A DNA stretch of 64,000 nucleotides, taken from assembly GCA_019912385.1 (NCBI GenBank), contig JAIOIW010000003.1, forward strand, positions 1 to 64,000, read 5' to 3'. The stretch comes from Notoacmeibacter sp. GTDB lineage: Bacteria > Pseudomonadota > Alphaproteobacteria > Rhizobiales > Rhizobiaceae. Numbering within the stretch: the first letter of the stretch is position 1; each line of letters begins with the position of its first letter. The translations under genes and the position numbers were made by a program. Shown one piece after another: positions 30,126-38,615 of the stretch. The notes beneath the pieces were generated by a model. The model did not search any database, was not told where the DNA came from, and saw only the letters and a list, made by a program, of their open reading frames with translations.

Positions 30126-31829
30126 ATGAACCCCACAGCTCCCACAGCAGAACCGAAGCCCGGCAAATCCGGCCGGCGCAAGATATTCCAGTCAAAGGGC
30201 AGGCAACTCGATGAGGCTGCGGTCGGCGAGGTGGAGCAGGCGATTTCCGGGCTGGAACGGAGGCGCGACCTGCTGATCGAGCATCTGCACCGTCTCCAGG
30301 ACCAGCACAATTGCCTCAATGCGAGACACCTGCGCGCGCTTGGCGATATCCTGCGCATAAGCCAGGCAGAGATCTACGAGGTCGCCTCCTTCTACGATCA
30401 TTTCGACATCGTGAAGGAGGGCGAGGCGGAGCCCGCGCCGATCACCATCCGGGTCTGCGATTCGCTCTCCTGCATGCTTGCCGGCGCCGAGACGCTGATC
30501 GGGGAACTGGAGGACGGCGTCGATGCCGCGCAGATCCGCGTCGTCCGTGCGCCCTGCATGGGCCGCTGCTCGACCGCCCCGGCGGCACGTATCGGCGACC
30601 GCGAAGTCGACTATGCCGACCTCACAGGGCTACTGACACTGGCCGAAGGCGGCGAGACAGACGTTGCCGCACCGGCGCATATCGACCTGGAAACATACCG
30701 CGCTCATGGCGGGTATGCGCTGGCCGCGAAGGTCAAAGCGGGCGAAATCGGTGCCGAAGAGCTGATGGCGACGCTGGGTGACGCGGGGCTGCGCGGCCTC
30801 GGCGGGGCGGGTTTTCCGGCGGGCAGGAAATGGGGCTTCGTGCGCTCCTATCCCGGCCCGCGGCTGATGACGATCAATGGCGACGAGGGCGAGCCCGGCA
30901 CCTTCAAGGACCGCTGGTATCTCGAAACCGATCCGCACCGCACGCTGGAAGGGGCGATCGTCGCCGCCCATGCGGTGGAGGCCGAACGCATCTATTTCTA
31001 CATGCGCGACGAGTATCCAGCGGTTCTGGAGATACTGCGTCGCGAGATCGCGGCGCTGGAGGCCGCCGGCATCATCGAGCCGGGTTTCATCGAGTTGCGG
31101 CGCGGCGCCGGCGCCTATATCTGCGGCGAAGAGTCGGCGATGATCGAGTCGATCGAGGGCAAGCGCGGCCTGCCGCGCCACCGCCCGCCCTATATCGCCG
31201 AAGTCGGCCTGTTCGGGCGACCGACGCTCAACCACAATGTCGAGACGCTGTGGTGGATCCGCGACATCGTCGAGAAGGGACCGAAATGGTTCGCCGACCA
31301 GGGCAAGCCCGGCCATCCCGGATTGCGCTCCTGGTCCGTCTCGGGCCGGGTGAAGGAACCGGGTGTCAAGCTGGCGCCGGCGGGCATCACGGTGCGCGAA
31401 CTGATCGACGACTATTGCGGCGGCATGGCCGACGGACACGCGTTCAAGGCCTATTATCCCGGCGGGGCATCTGGCGGCGTGCTGCCGGCATCGATGGGCG
31501 ACATCCCGCTCGATTTCGGCGGCGAACTGGCCAGGCTCGACGCCTTCGCGGGCAGCCACGCGGTGGTGGTTCTGTCGGACAAGGACAGCGTCAGGGAGGC
31601 GGTGCTCAACACGCTGAAATTCTTTGCCCATGAGAGCTGCGGCCAGTGCACGCCTTGCCGCGGCGGTACCGAAAAGCTGGTGCAGCTATTGTCGAAGGAC
31701 GGGCCGCTCGACGAGGCAACGATCCGCGATCTCGAACAGGTCATGCGCGACGCCTCGATCTGCGGGCTCGGCCAGGCTGCGCCCAACCCGGTCAACCACC
31801 TGCTGAAGTATTTCCGGGAGGAATTGTGA
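30126..31829 (+). CDS. fdh1B: NAD-dependent formate dehydrogenase, fused NuoE/NuoF-type beta subunit
   Basis: Diaphorase subunit that passes electrons from formate oxidation to NAD+. 567 residues. The N-terminal part (about 30-185) is NuoE-like with [2Fe-2S] ligands in VCDSLSC and APCMGRC. The rest is NuoF-like: FMN site GLGGAGFPAGRKWGF, NADH site NGDEGEPGTFKDRW, and [4Fe-4S] ligands in ESCGQCTPCRGG plus Cys in ASICGLGQ. This E+F fusion of about 570 residues matches the beta subunit of Methylorubrum FDH1 rather than the split FdsG/FdsB. The stop overlaps the alpha-subunit start by one base (TGATG). Confidence 0.88.
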   Translation: MNPTAPTAEPKPGKSGRRKIFQSKGRQLDEAAVGEVEQAISGLERRRDLLIEHLHRLQDQHNCLNARHLRALGDILRISQAEIYEVASFYDHFDIVKEGEAEPAPITIRVCDSLSCMLAGAETLIGELEDGVDAAQIRVVRAPCMGRCSTAPAARIGDREVDYADLTGLLTLAEGGETDVAAPAHIDLETYRAHGGYALAAKVKAGEIGAEELMATLGDAGLRGLGGAGFPAGRKWGFVRSYPGPRLMTINGDEGEPGTFKDRWYLETDPHRTLEGAIVAAHAVEAERIYFYMRDEYPAVLEILRREIAALEAAGIIEPGFIELRRGAGAYICGEESAMIESIEGKRGLPRHRPPYIAEVGLFGRPTLNHNVETLWWIRDIVEKGPKWFADQGKPGHPGLRSWSVSGRVKEPGVKLAPAGITVRELIDDYCGGMADGHAFKAYYPGGASGGVLPASMGDIPLDFGGELARLDAFAGSHAVVVLSDKDSVREAVLNTLKFFAHESCGQCTPCRGGTEKLVQLLSKDGPLDEATIRDLEQVMRDASICGLGQAAPNPVNHLLKYFREEL

Positions 31830-34618
31830 TGATCAAACCGGTGCGCTTCACCCTCGACAGCAAACAGGTTACCGCCGAAGCCGGCGAGACGATCTGGGAG
31901 GTCGCCAAGCGCGAGGGCACACGCATACCGCATCTGTGCCATCGCGACGAGCCCGGCTACCGGCCGGACGGCAACTGCCGCGCCTGCGTGGTCGAGATCG
32001 AGGGCGAGCGGACACTGGCCGCCTCCTGCGTGCGCAAGGCGACTGACGGCATGATGGTGCGGACGGATACCGAGCGCGCGGACAAGTCGCGGCGCATGGT
32101 GTTCGAACTGCTCGCCGCCGACATGCCGGCGCAGGGCGAAAGCCCGGACAATCAGGCGGTGTTCTGGAACTGTGCGGGCAAGATGGGGATTGCCGGCAGC
32201 GACCGCCTGCCGTCGAAGTTCGACGGCCATCTTCAAGCCGAGCACGACCTTTCCAATCCGGCGATCGCGGTCAATCTCGATGCCTGCATCGCCTGCGGGT
32301 TGTGCGTGCGGGCCTGCCGTGAAGTGCAGGTCAATGACGTGATCGGGATGGCCGGACGGGGGTCGCATTCGGTCCCCGTTTTCGACATCCATGACCCGAT
32401 GGGGCTATCGACCTGCGTGACCTGCGGCGAATGCGTGCAGGCCTGCCCGACGGGCGCGCTTTACGAGAAGTCGCTGATGGACGAGGCCGGGCGCAAGCGC
32501 GTTATCCAGACGTTCGACAAGTCGGTCGACAGCGTCTGCCCGTTCTGCGGCGTCGGCTGCCTGACCACCGTGCATGTCAAGGACGACCGGATCGTGCAGG
32601 TTGACGGGCGCGACGGCCCGGCCAACGAGAACCGGCTGTGCGTGAAGGGCCGTTTCGGCTTCGACTACGTGCGCTCGCCGGATCGGCTGACCAGGCCGCT
32701 GATCCGCCGCGACGATGCGCCCAAGGCCGGCGACATCGATCTGAAGGGTGCCGATCCGCTGACCGTGTTCCGCGAGGCAAGCTGGGAAGAAGCGCTGGAG
32801 CGTGCCGCATCGGGACTGAAAGAAGTGCTCGGCCGCGACGGCGGGCCGGCGCTTGCCGGTTTCGGATCCGCCAAGGGTTCCAACGAGGAAGCCTATCTTT
32901 TTCAGAAATTGATTCGGCAAGGATTCGGCACCAACAATGTCGATCATTGCACCCGGCTGTGCCACGCTTCGTCGGTTGCAGCGCTGATGGAAGGTGTCGG
33001 CTCCGGGGCGGTTTCCGCCCCGTTCACCGACGCGATGAAGGCCGATTGCATCATCGTCATCGGCGCACGGCCCGGCCAGAACCATCCGGTCGCCGCGACC
33101 TATTTCAAGCAGGCGGTCAAGCAGGGCAGGAAGCTGATCGTGATGGACCCCCGTGGCCAGGAGCTGATGCGCCATGCCGCGCACTCCCTGCGTTTCAAGC
33201 CGGGCACCGACGTCGCCATGCTCAACGCACTGCTGCACACGATCATCGAGGAGGAGCTCTACGACGAGCAGTATATCCAGGCCAATGTCTCCGGCTTCGA
33301 GGCGTTGAAGGAGAAGGTGAAGGACTTTTCGCCCGAGGCTATGGAAGCGGTCTGCGGCATTGCGGCCGCGACGCTGCGCGAGGTCGCGCGCCTTTATGCC
33401 ACCTCGGAGCGCTCGATCATCTTCTGGGGCATGGGCGTGTCGCAGCACACCCACGGCACCGACAATGCGCGCTGCCTGATCGCGCTGGCGCTGATCACCG
33501 GCCAGGTCGGGCGCGAGGGCACCGGGCTGCATCCGTTGCGCGGGCAGAACAATGTGCAGGGCGCGTCGGATGCCGGGCTGATCCCGATGTTCTATCCGAA
33601 CTACGCCTCGGTCGAGAAAGCCGATGTGCGCGCGCATTTCGAGGATGTGTGGGGCCGTGCGCTCGACCAGAAATCGGGACTGACCGTGGTCGAGATCATC
33701 GACGCGATTCATGACGGGCGGATCAAGGCGATGTACATCATGGGCGAAAACCCGGCGATGTCGGATCCCGACCAGCTCCACGCGCGCGAAGCGCTTGCCA
33801 GGCTGGAGCATCTGGTCGTCCAGGACATTTTCCTGACCGAGACGGCGTGGCATGCCGACGTCGTGCTGCCCGCCTCGGCGCATGCGGAAAAGACCGGCAC
33901 CTACACCAACACCAACCGCCAGGTGCAACTGGGCCGGCCGGCGCTGGATCTGCCGGGCGAGGCGCGCCAGGATTGGGAACTGATCGTGGAGCTTGCCAAC
34001 CGGATCGGGCTCGACTGGCGCTATGACGACATATCGGACGTCTATACCGAGATGGCGTCGGTGATGCCGTCGCTCAACAACATTCCGTGGGGCAGGATCA
34101 TCGCGGAAGATTCCGTGACTTATCCCGCCGAGGCGCCCGACAAGCCGGGCAACGACATCCTGTTCACGCACGGTTTCCCGACCGCCGACAAGCGCGGGCA
34201 CCTCGTGCCGGCGGATCTCAGGGCGCCGGACGAAGTGCCGGACGAGGAATATCCGATGGTGCTGACCACCGGGCGGCTGCTTGAGCACTGGCATACCGGC
34301 GCGATGACACGGCGTTCCGTCGTGCTCGACAGGATCGAACCGGAGGGAATGGCGGCGATGAATCCGCGCGAGATCGCGCGCCACGGCTTTACGCCGGGCG
34401 ACATGATCGACGTGGAAACGCGGCGCGGCACGATCACCGCGCTGCTGCGTGCGGACCGCGATGTCGCCGACGGCATGGTGTTCGTGCCGTTCTGCTTCAA
34501 CGAGGCGCCGGCCAACCGGCTGACCAACCCGCAGCTCGACCCATTCGGCAAGATCCCCGAGTTCAAGTTCTGTGCCGCAAAGGTGACGAAGGCCGGCACC
34601 CGCCAGGCGGCTGAATAG
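31829..34618 (+). CDS. fdh1A: NAD-dependent formate dehydrogenase, molybdo/tungsto alpha subunit
   Basis: Catalytic subunit oxidising formate to CO2, 929 residues. The N-terminus is NuoG-like: a plant-type [2Fe-2S] set (HLCHRDEPGYRPDGNCRAC and a later Cys), then two ferredoxin motifs CIACGLCVRAC and CVTCGECVQAC. The catalytic part has a further [4Fe-4S] motif CPFCGVGC with CVKGRFGFDYV. The active-site Cys-His pair is in CTRLCHASSVA, so the metal ligand is Cys, not selenocysteine. The C-terminal cofactor-binding domain ends at RLTNPQLDPFGKIPEFKFCA. Metal (Mo or W) cannot be read from sequence. No fdhD, FdsD-like or cofactor genes adjoin. Confidence 0.92.
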   Translation: MIKPVRFTLDSKQVTAEAGETIWEVAKREGTRIPHLCHRDEPGYRPDGNCRACVVEIEGERTLAASCVRKATDGMMVRTDTERADKSRRMVFELLAADMPAQGESPDNQAVFWNCAGKMGIAGSDRLPSKFDGHLQAEHDLSNPAIAVNLDACIACGLCVRACREVQVNDVIGMAGRGSHSVPVFDIHDPMGLSTCVTCGECVQACPTGALYEKSLMDEAGRKRVIQTFDKSVDSVCPFCGVGCLTTVHVKDDRIVQVDGRDGPANENRLCVKGRFGFDYVRSPDRLTRPLIRRDDAPKAGDIDLKGADPLTVFREASWEEALERAASGLKEVLGRDGGPALAGFGSAKGSNEEAYLFQKLIRQGFGTNNVDHCTRLCHASSVAALMEGVGSGAVSAPFTDAMKADCIIVIGARPGQNHPVAATYFKQAVKQGRKLIVMDPRGQELMRHAAHSLRFKPGTDVAMLNALLHTIIEEELYDEQYIQANVSGFEALKEKVKDFSPEAMEAVCGIAAATLREVARLYATSERSIIFWGMGVSQHTHGTDNARCLIALALITGQVGREGTGLHPLRGQNNVQGASDAGLIPMFYPNYASVEKADVRAHFEDVWGRALDQKSGLTVVEIIDAIHDGRIKAMYIMGENPAMSDPDQLHAREALARLEHLVVQDIFLTETAWHADVVLPASAHAEKTGTYTNTNRQVQLGRPALDLPGEARQDWELIVELANRIGLDWRYDDISDVYTEMASVMPSLNNIPWGRIIAEDSVTYPAEAPDKPGNDILFTHGFPTADKRGHLVPADLRAPDEVPDEEYPMVLTTGRLLEHWHTGAMTRRSVVLDRIEPEGMAAMNPREIARHGFTPGDMIDVETRRGTITALLRADRDVADGMVFVPFCFNEAPANRLTNPQLDPFGKIPEFKFCAAKVTKAGTRQAAE

Positions 34619-34695
34619 GCGCGGAATTAACGACCGGTTCAACATGCCGGCAACAACAGTCGGTATGGAACGGTCCGCTTAGGCTTTCGTAACGG

Positions 34696-34742
34696 CCCCC
34701 GAGGTAGCGATCGGCAACGATCATCCAACTGCCTTCGGGGGA
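34696..34742 (+). promoter_or_regulatory. Leader hairpin burying the ribosome binding site of the DHH gene
   Basis: The 50 bases before the ATG at 34747 can fold into a two-stem hairpin. Outer stem: CCCCCGAGG (34696-34704) with CCTTCGGGGG (34732-34741), nine pairs and one bulged T. Inner stem: GATCG-GCAA-CGATC (34709-34722), a five-pair stem capped by a GNRA loop. The GGGGGA ribosome site (34737-34742) is in the 3' arm of the outer stem, so folding would hide it from ribosomes. Confidence 0.5.
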
Positions 34743-34746
34743 CTTC

Positions 34747-35745
34747 ATGCTCAAGAAAATCGATCACGACGGCGTTTCGCCGGACCGCATCATCAAGTCG
34801 CGGCCGCAGGACGGTTTCCGCCTGATCACGCGCTCCGACATGGACGGCCTCGTCTGCGCCGTGCTGCTCAAGGAACTGGGCCTGGTGGACGATATCGAAT
34901 TCGTCCATCCCAAGGATATGCAGGACGGAAAGATCGAGGTTTCGGAGCGCGACATCACCACGAACCTGCCCTATGTGCCGGGCGTATTCGTCGCCTTCGA
35001 TCATCATGACAGCGAAACGAAGCGTGTCGGCGACGGCTTTTCCAACCATGTCATCGATTCCGATGCACCGTCGGCGGCGCGCGTCGTGTACGAGTTCTTC
35101 GGCGGCCGCGAACGATTTCCCCTGGTGCCCGACGCGATGATGCATGCGGTCGACAAGGCCGACGCCGCGCAGTTCACGCGCGAGGACGTGCTGAATCCGC
35201 AGGGCTGGGAACTGCTCAGCTTCCTGATGGATGCGCGTACGGGTCTTGGCCGTTTCCGCGAGTTCCGCATCTCCAACTATCAACTGATGATGGAACTGAT
35301 CGACTTCTGCCGGCACGAACCCGACATCGACCGGTTGCTGGAACTGCCGGACGTCAGGGAACGCGTCGATCTCTTCATGTCCCATCGCGAAAAGTTCGAG
35401 GACCAGATCAGGCGCTGCACGAGCGTGCACGGCCCGCTGGCGGTTCTCGACCTGCGCAGGGAAGAGGTCATCTATGCCGGTAACCGCTTCATGATCTACG
35501 CGCTGTTTCCCGAGGCGAACATTTCCTGCCACGTGATGTGGGGCAAGGCGCGGCAGAACACGGTGTTCGCGTTCGGCAAGTCGATTTTCGACCGCTCCAA
35601 CAAGACCCATGTCGGCGAGTTGATGCTGCGCCATGGCGGCGGCGGCCATGCGGCGGCTGGCACCTGCCAGATCGAGACGGGCCGCGCGGAAGCTGTTCTC
35701 GGCGAACTGATCAAAGTGATCCAGACGGACGCCGCGAAAGCCTGA
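34747..35745 (+). CDS. DHH/DHHA1-family phosphoesterase
   Basis: 332-residue phosphoesterase of the DHH superfamily, which includes exopolyphosphatases, nanoRNases and cyclic dinucleotide phosphodiesterases. Motifs: RSDMDGLVCAVLL (Asp ligands), the DHH triad in FDHHDSETK, Asp in HAVDKADAAQF, and the DHHA1 glycine motif GGGGHAAAGT near the C-terminus. Mn-dependent cytoplasmic hydrolase expected; the substrate is not readable. Translation may be controlled by the leader hairpin. Monocistronic in appearance. Confidence 0.87.
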   Translation: MLKKIDHDGVSPDRIIKSRPQDGFRLITRSDMDGLVCAVLLKELGLVDDIEFVHPKDMQDGKIEVSERDITTNLPYVPGVFVAFDHHDSETKRVGDGFSNHVIDSDAPSAARVVYEFFGGRERFPLVPDAMMHAVDKADAAQFTREDVLNPQGWELLSFLMDARTGLGRFREFRISNYQLMMELIDFCRHEPDIDRLLELPDVRERVDLFMSHREKFEDQIRRCTSVHGPLAVLDLRREEVIYAGNRFMIYALFPEANISCHVMWGKARQNTVFAFGKSIFDRSNKTHVGELMLRHGGGGHAAAGTCQIETGRAEAVLGELIKVIQTDAAKA

Positions 35746-35812
35746 CCGGCAGGCCCGTCCGGCCGGCATATCCGCTGCATCGCGAATCTGCTAGACTTGC
35801 GCCGTGGGAGAG

Positions 35813-35837
35813 GGAACCGACCGGCGAAAGCGAGGTT
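35813..35837 (+). promoter_or_regulatory. Possible EcfG/RpoE2-type promoter (GGAAC-N18-TT)
   Basis: GGAAC at 35813-35817, 18 bases, then TT at 35836-35837, matching the published rhizobial general-stress sigma pattern GGAAC-N18/19-TT. The same bases form an inverted repeat GGGAACC/GGTTCCC (35812-35818 and 35834-35840), so a hairpin is an alternative reading. The implied leader before the ATG at 35857 would be very short. Confidence 0.35.
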
Positions 35838-35856
35838 CCCAAGATGGAGGTGAATC

Positions 35857-36108
35857 ATGGCTTTGCAGGCAATCATCATCTGGATCATCATTGGCGGCGT
35901 AGCGGGTTGGCTCGCCGGAATGATCGTGAAGGGCTTCGGATTCGGCCTGGTCGGCAATGTCGTTGTGGGCATTGTCGGCGCGGCAATCGCCGGCTGGATT
36001 CTGCCGATGATCGGCATTTCCATCGGTGGCGGAATCATCGCCGAGGTCATCAATGCGTTGATCGGCGCTGTGATCCTGCTGTTCGTGATCAAGATCGCGA
36101 AGGGCTGA
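35857..36108 (+). CDS. GlsB/YeaQ/YmgE-family stress membrane protein
   Basis: 83-residue, very hydrophobic protein with three helices and the Gly-rich family pattern (GGVAGWLAGMIVKG, then GFGLVGNVVVGIVGAAIAGW). Members are often induced in stationary phase or by stress; the molecular function is unknown. Strong ribosome site GATGGAGGTGAATC before the ATG. Converges with the TPR gene, 17 bases between stops. Confidence 0.9.
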   Translation: MALQAIIIWIIIGGVAGWLAGMIVKGFGFGLVGNVVVGIVGAAIAGWILPMIGISIGGGIIAEVINALIGAVILLFVIKIAKG

Positions 36109-36125
36109 ACGCCGGCCGCTGTGCC

Positions 36126-37478
36126 CTACGCATAGCGCCGCTGGTCGGCCTCGACTGCTTCGTCTTCAAGGCCAAGCCCGCGATAGACGCTTGCAAGCGT
36201 GCGATTGAGCGGCATGCCGCAGGGATCGTATGTGCGGCGCATCTCCAGCATCTGCTGGGCTTGGACGAGGTTCCCGGCCTTGAGATGCGCGTCGAGCAAA
36301 ATCTGCTCGAACAGGTCGCGCTGGGCGTGGCTGCCGCCAACTTCGGCCATACGCGGCAGGGCGGCGGCGAGGTTGCGCGTGGCTTCGCCGTGGCGGCCCT
36401 CGATATGAGCCAGGATGCCGCGTGCGGCCGGTAGGGCAACTTCGGCCCAGGCCGCCTTCTCGAAATCGGCGGCGGTGGCTGCCTTGTCCTCGATCGCCTG
36501 CATCAGTTGCCTTGCTTCGGCGCGTCCGGCGCGGGCGAGGCCATAGAGATATTGCAGGGTGAGGAAGGCGTTGACCGTATCCGCGTGACGGACCTTCAGC
36601 CAGTCGGCGAGTTCGTCCCAGCGGTTTCCGGTGTCGATGCCGGCCATCTCCATGCGGGCCAGCAGCGAGACCGCGCCGATCTGGTCCTGCGAGTAGGATT
36701 TCTCCTGGCTCCAGCAATGCTCGTCATACATGGCGCGCACGGCGTCGTGGTCACCGAGCGAGATCGAAAACAGCGCGCGGTGCCACCAGTTGTGGGTGTA
36801 CATGAAGGAGTTGAGGCCGTCCCAGGACGGGGCCGCGGCCTTCAGGAAGGTTGCGCCTTCGACCACGCGCCCCTGGGTCAGCATGACGTGGGCAAGCGCA
36901 TGGTGCGCCCAGGGTTCGCTCTCCTGCAGGTCGAGCGCGCGACGGGCCGCTGCTTCCGCCTTGTCGAGCAGGTGGCACTGCTCAAAGGCGAAGGCCGCCA
37001 TGGCGTGGAAATTGGCGTTGCCGGCGTTTTCCGCTTCGCCCGCCTTCGCCAGGCGCAGCATCGCCGGCGCATCGCCGCGATTGAAGGCGAAATACTGGCC
37101 AAGCTTGAGTGCCGCCAGGTCGCGCGGGTGTTGGGAGACGATTTCCGCGGCAATGTTTTCGGCACGCGGCATGTCGTTGGCGATCCAGGCGGAAAGCAGG
37201 GCGTGGAGCATCTTCTCGCGGGCGTTCGCGCCCGCCAGCAGCGGCGCGGCGGCCTCGGCGTGGGTTCGCGCCCGGTCCGGCGCTTCGGGTGCTTCGAGGA
37301 ACATCCACAGCATGCCCGCATAGATCTGCGCCAGCGGGCTTTCGGGGGCGACGTCGGCCGCCGGCAGCACGTTCACCGCGCGCGGGTGATAGCCGATGAA
37401 GCCGGTAACGAAATCGGAAATGCCGGCAAGGGCTTCCGGGGATGCGGTCGAAACGGGATTGCCAAGGGGATCGTGCAT
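36126..37478 (-). CDS. Tetratricopeptide-repeat protein (TTC38-like)
   Basis: 450-residue soluble, helix-rich protein. TPR-like repeats are visible from about residue 60 onward (KAEAAARRALDLQESEPWAHHALAHVMLTQG is a clear unit). The block FMYTHNWWHRALFSISLGDHDAVRAMYDEH resembles the TTC38 group found in animals and proteobacteria. No signal peptide. Function unknown; probably a scaffold or assembly protein. Neighbours give no hint. Confidence 0.78.
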   Translation of the reverse strand: MHDPLGNPVSTASPEALAGISDFVTGFIGYHPRAVNVLPAADVAPESPLAQIYAGMLWMFLEAPEAPDRARTHAEAAAPLLAGANAREKMLHALLSAWIANDMPRAENIAAEIVSQHPRDLAALKLGQYFAFNRGDAPAMLRLAKAGEAENAGNANFHAMAAFAFEQCHLLDKAEAAARRALDLQESEPWAHHALAHVMLTQGRVVEGATFLKAAAPSWDGLNSFMYTHNWWHRALFSISLGDHDAVRAMYDEHCWSQEKSYSQDQIGAVSLLARMEMAGIDTGNRWDELADWLKVRHADTVNAFLTLQYLYGLARAGRAEARQLMQAIEDKAATAADFEKAAWAEVALPAARGILAHIEGRHGEATRNLAAALPRMAEVGGSHAQRDLFEQILLDAHLKAGNLVQAQQMLEMRRTYDPCGMPLNRTLASVYRGLGLEDEAVEADQRRYA

Positions 37479-37564
37479 GTAGCGATTAGAGCGCTACCCG
37501 CGCGCCTTTGCAATGGACCACGGCAGGGAGTGCGCCGATCCCATGGTGCAGTCGCGCGTGGCGA

Positions 37565-38341
37565 TCATGCTGCGCCTTTCCTGCCGGACGCGAACCGCCG
37601 CGCTCCTGGCATCCAGGCCCGAAAAATGTAGACGACCAGGTCCTTGAGCCCGGGATATCTGTATATGGGGCCGAGTTTTTCCGAAGGCGGTTCGCTTTCC
37701 GGCAAGCTCCCCGTTTCGAGGAAACGGCGCACGACTTGTGCCAACGCCTCGTCGGCGGCGGCGTAGAGGTTTTCGCGGTTCTGCGCGGCAAGCGGTTGTA
37801 TGGCGACCGTTCCGCGCGCCAGAACACCACCACCGTCGAGTGTTCCGGTCAGTCGCTGGACGACATAGCCGCAGCGATCGGCGCCATTTATCACTTCCCA
37901 GAAGCCCGGCGGCCCGCCGCGGTAAAACCGATTGTCGCCGTGATGGATCGATATCATGCCGCTCGGTGCAGCCGACAGGATTGCGCCGCGATAGATGCCG
38001 CGCCCGCCAAGGCGGATCAGAATTTCCGCGCCGCTTTCACGAAGGAGCGCAACCGCCGCGTCGTCGAAGTCTTTGAAGTGACCCCTGAAACGGCAAGGCA
38101 GACTGATCGTCTTTTCGGGATCGTAGTAGTGGAACGTCGCGCCGATCAGGCGGTTTTCCAAGACCTGCACGATGCGCCACAAAATTCGCGCCGGCAGCAC
38201 GCGCCAGCGGCGCGGCAGGGTGTTTTCCGGGCATTCGGTGAAGTAAACGAGCCTCGCCCCGTGCGCGAAAAGCGCATCGCGCGTAACCGACCACTGGAAG
38301 GCCCTGGCTCCCTCCTCGGCGATGATGGCGACAGTCTTCAT
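37565..38341 (-). CDS. Formyltransferase-fold protein with altered catalytic triad
   Basis: 258-residue protein with the formyl-transferase N-domain fold. The region GMISIHHGDNRFYRGGPPGFWEVI aligns with the [20 protein letters not shown] block of Fmt, and TLDGGGVL with its LDTGDML. By this alignment His and Asp of the catalytic triad are kept but Asn is replaced by Ser (ISIH for INVH). The fold call is confident, the reaction is not; relatives use 10-formyltetrahydrofolate to modify sugars, nucleotides or tRNA. Isolated gene, no sugar-biosynthesis genes around it. Confidence 0.68.
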   Translation of the reverse strand: MKTVAIIAEEGARAFQWSVTRDALFAHGARLVYFTECPENTLPRRWRVLPARILWRIVQVLENRLIGATFHYYDPEKTISLPCRFRGHFKDFDDAAVALLRESGAEILIRLGGRGIYRGAILSAAPSGMISIHHGDNRFYRGGPPGFWEVINGADRCGYVVQRLTGTLDGGGVLARGTVAIQPLAAQNRENLYAAADEALAQVVRRFLETGSLPESEPPSEKLGPIYRYPGLKDLVVYIFRAWMPGARRFASGRKGAA

Positions 38342-38615
38342 TGTTCTAATCCCGGAGTTGCAGTAGCGGTTGAGAGTAGCCCACTGGTTTTAACAAGTGC
38401 TTTGCCAGCCGTGTCCGATTGCGCGTGCGGGCGGCCGTTGCATTCGCCCGCCGGCCATGTAAGCTGGCCGCATGAGACCGAAACCATCGCCTCGCACCTT
38501 GCATACGGAGCTTCTGCGCCTGTGCGCGCGGATCGGCTATTCGCCTCCTGCCTTCCCGACTTGAGACCCTGATTCAAGCATTTCGGAAACCGATTCGGGC
38601 GGAAGGGACAACCCT

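Noticed and set aside
32405-34645. 746-codon minus-strand frame opposite fdh1A
   Set aside because: Antisense to a gene with complete Fe-S and catalytic motifs; composition is that of a shadow frame.
38471-38563. 30-codon plus-strand ORF starting MRPKPSPRTLHTELL
   Set aside because: No convincing ribosome site and no known small protein; the 274-base gap before the aminotransferase is better left as upstream region.
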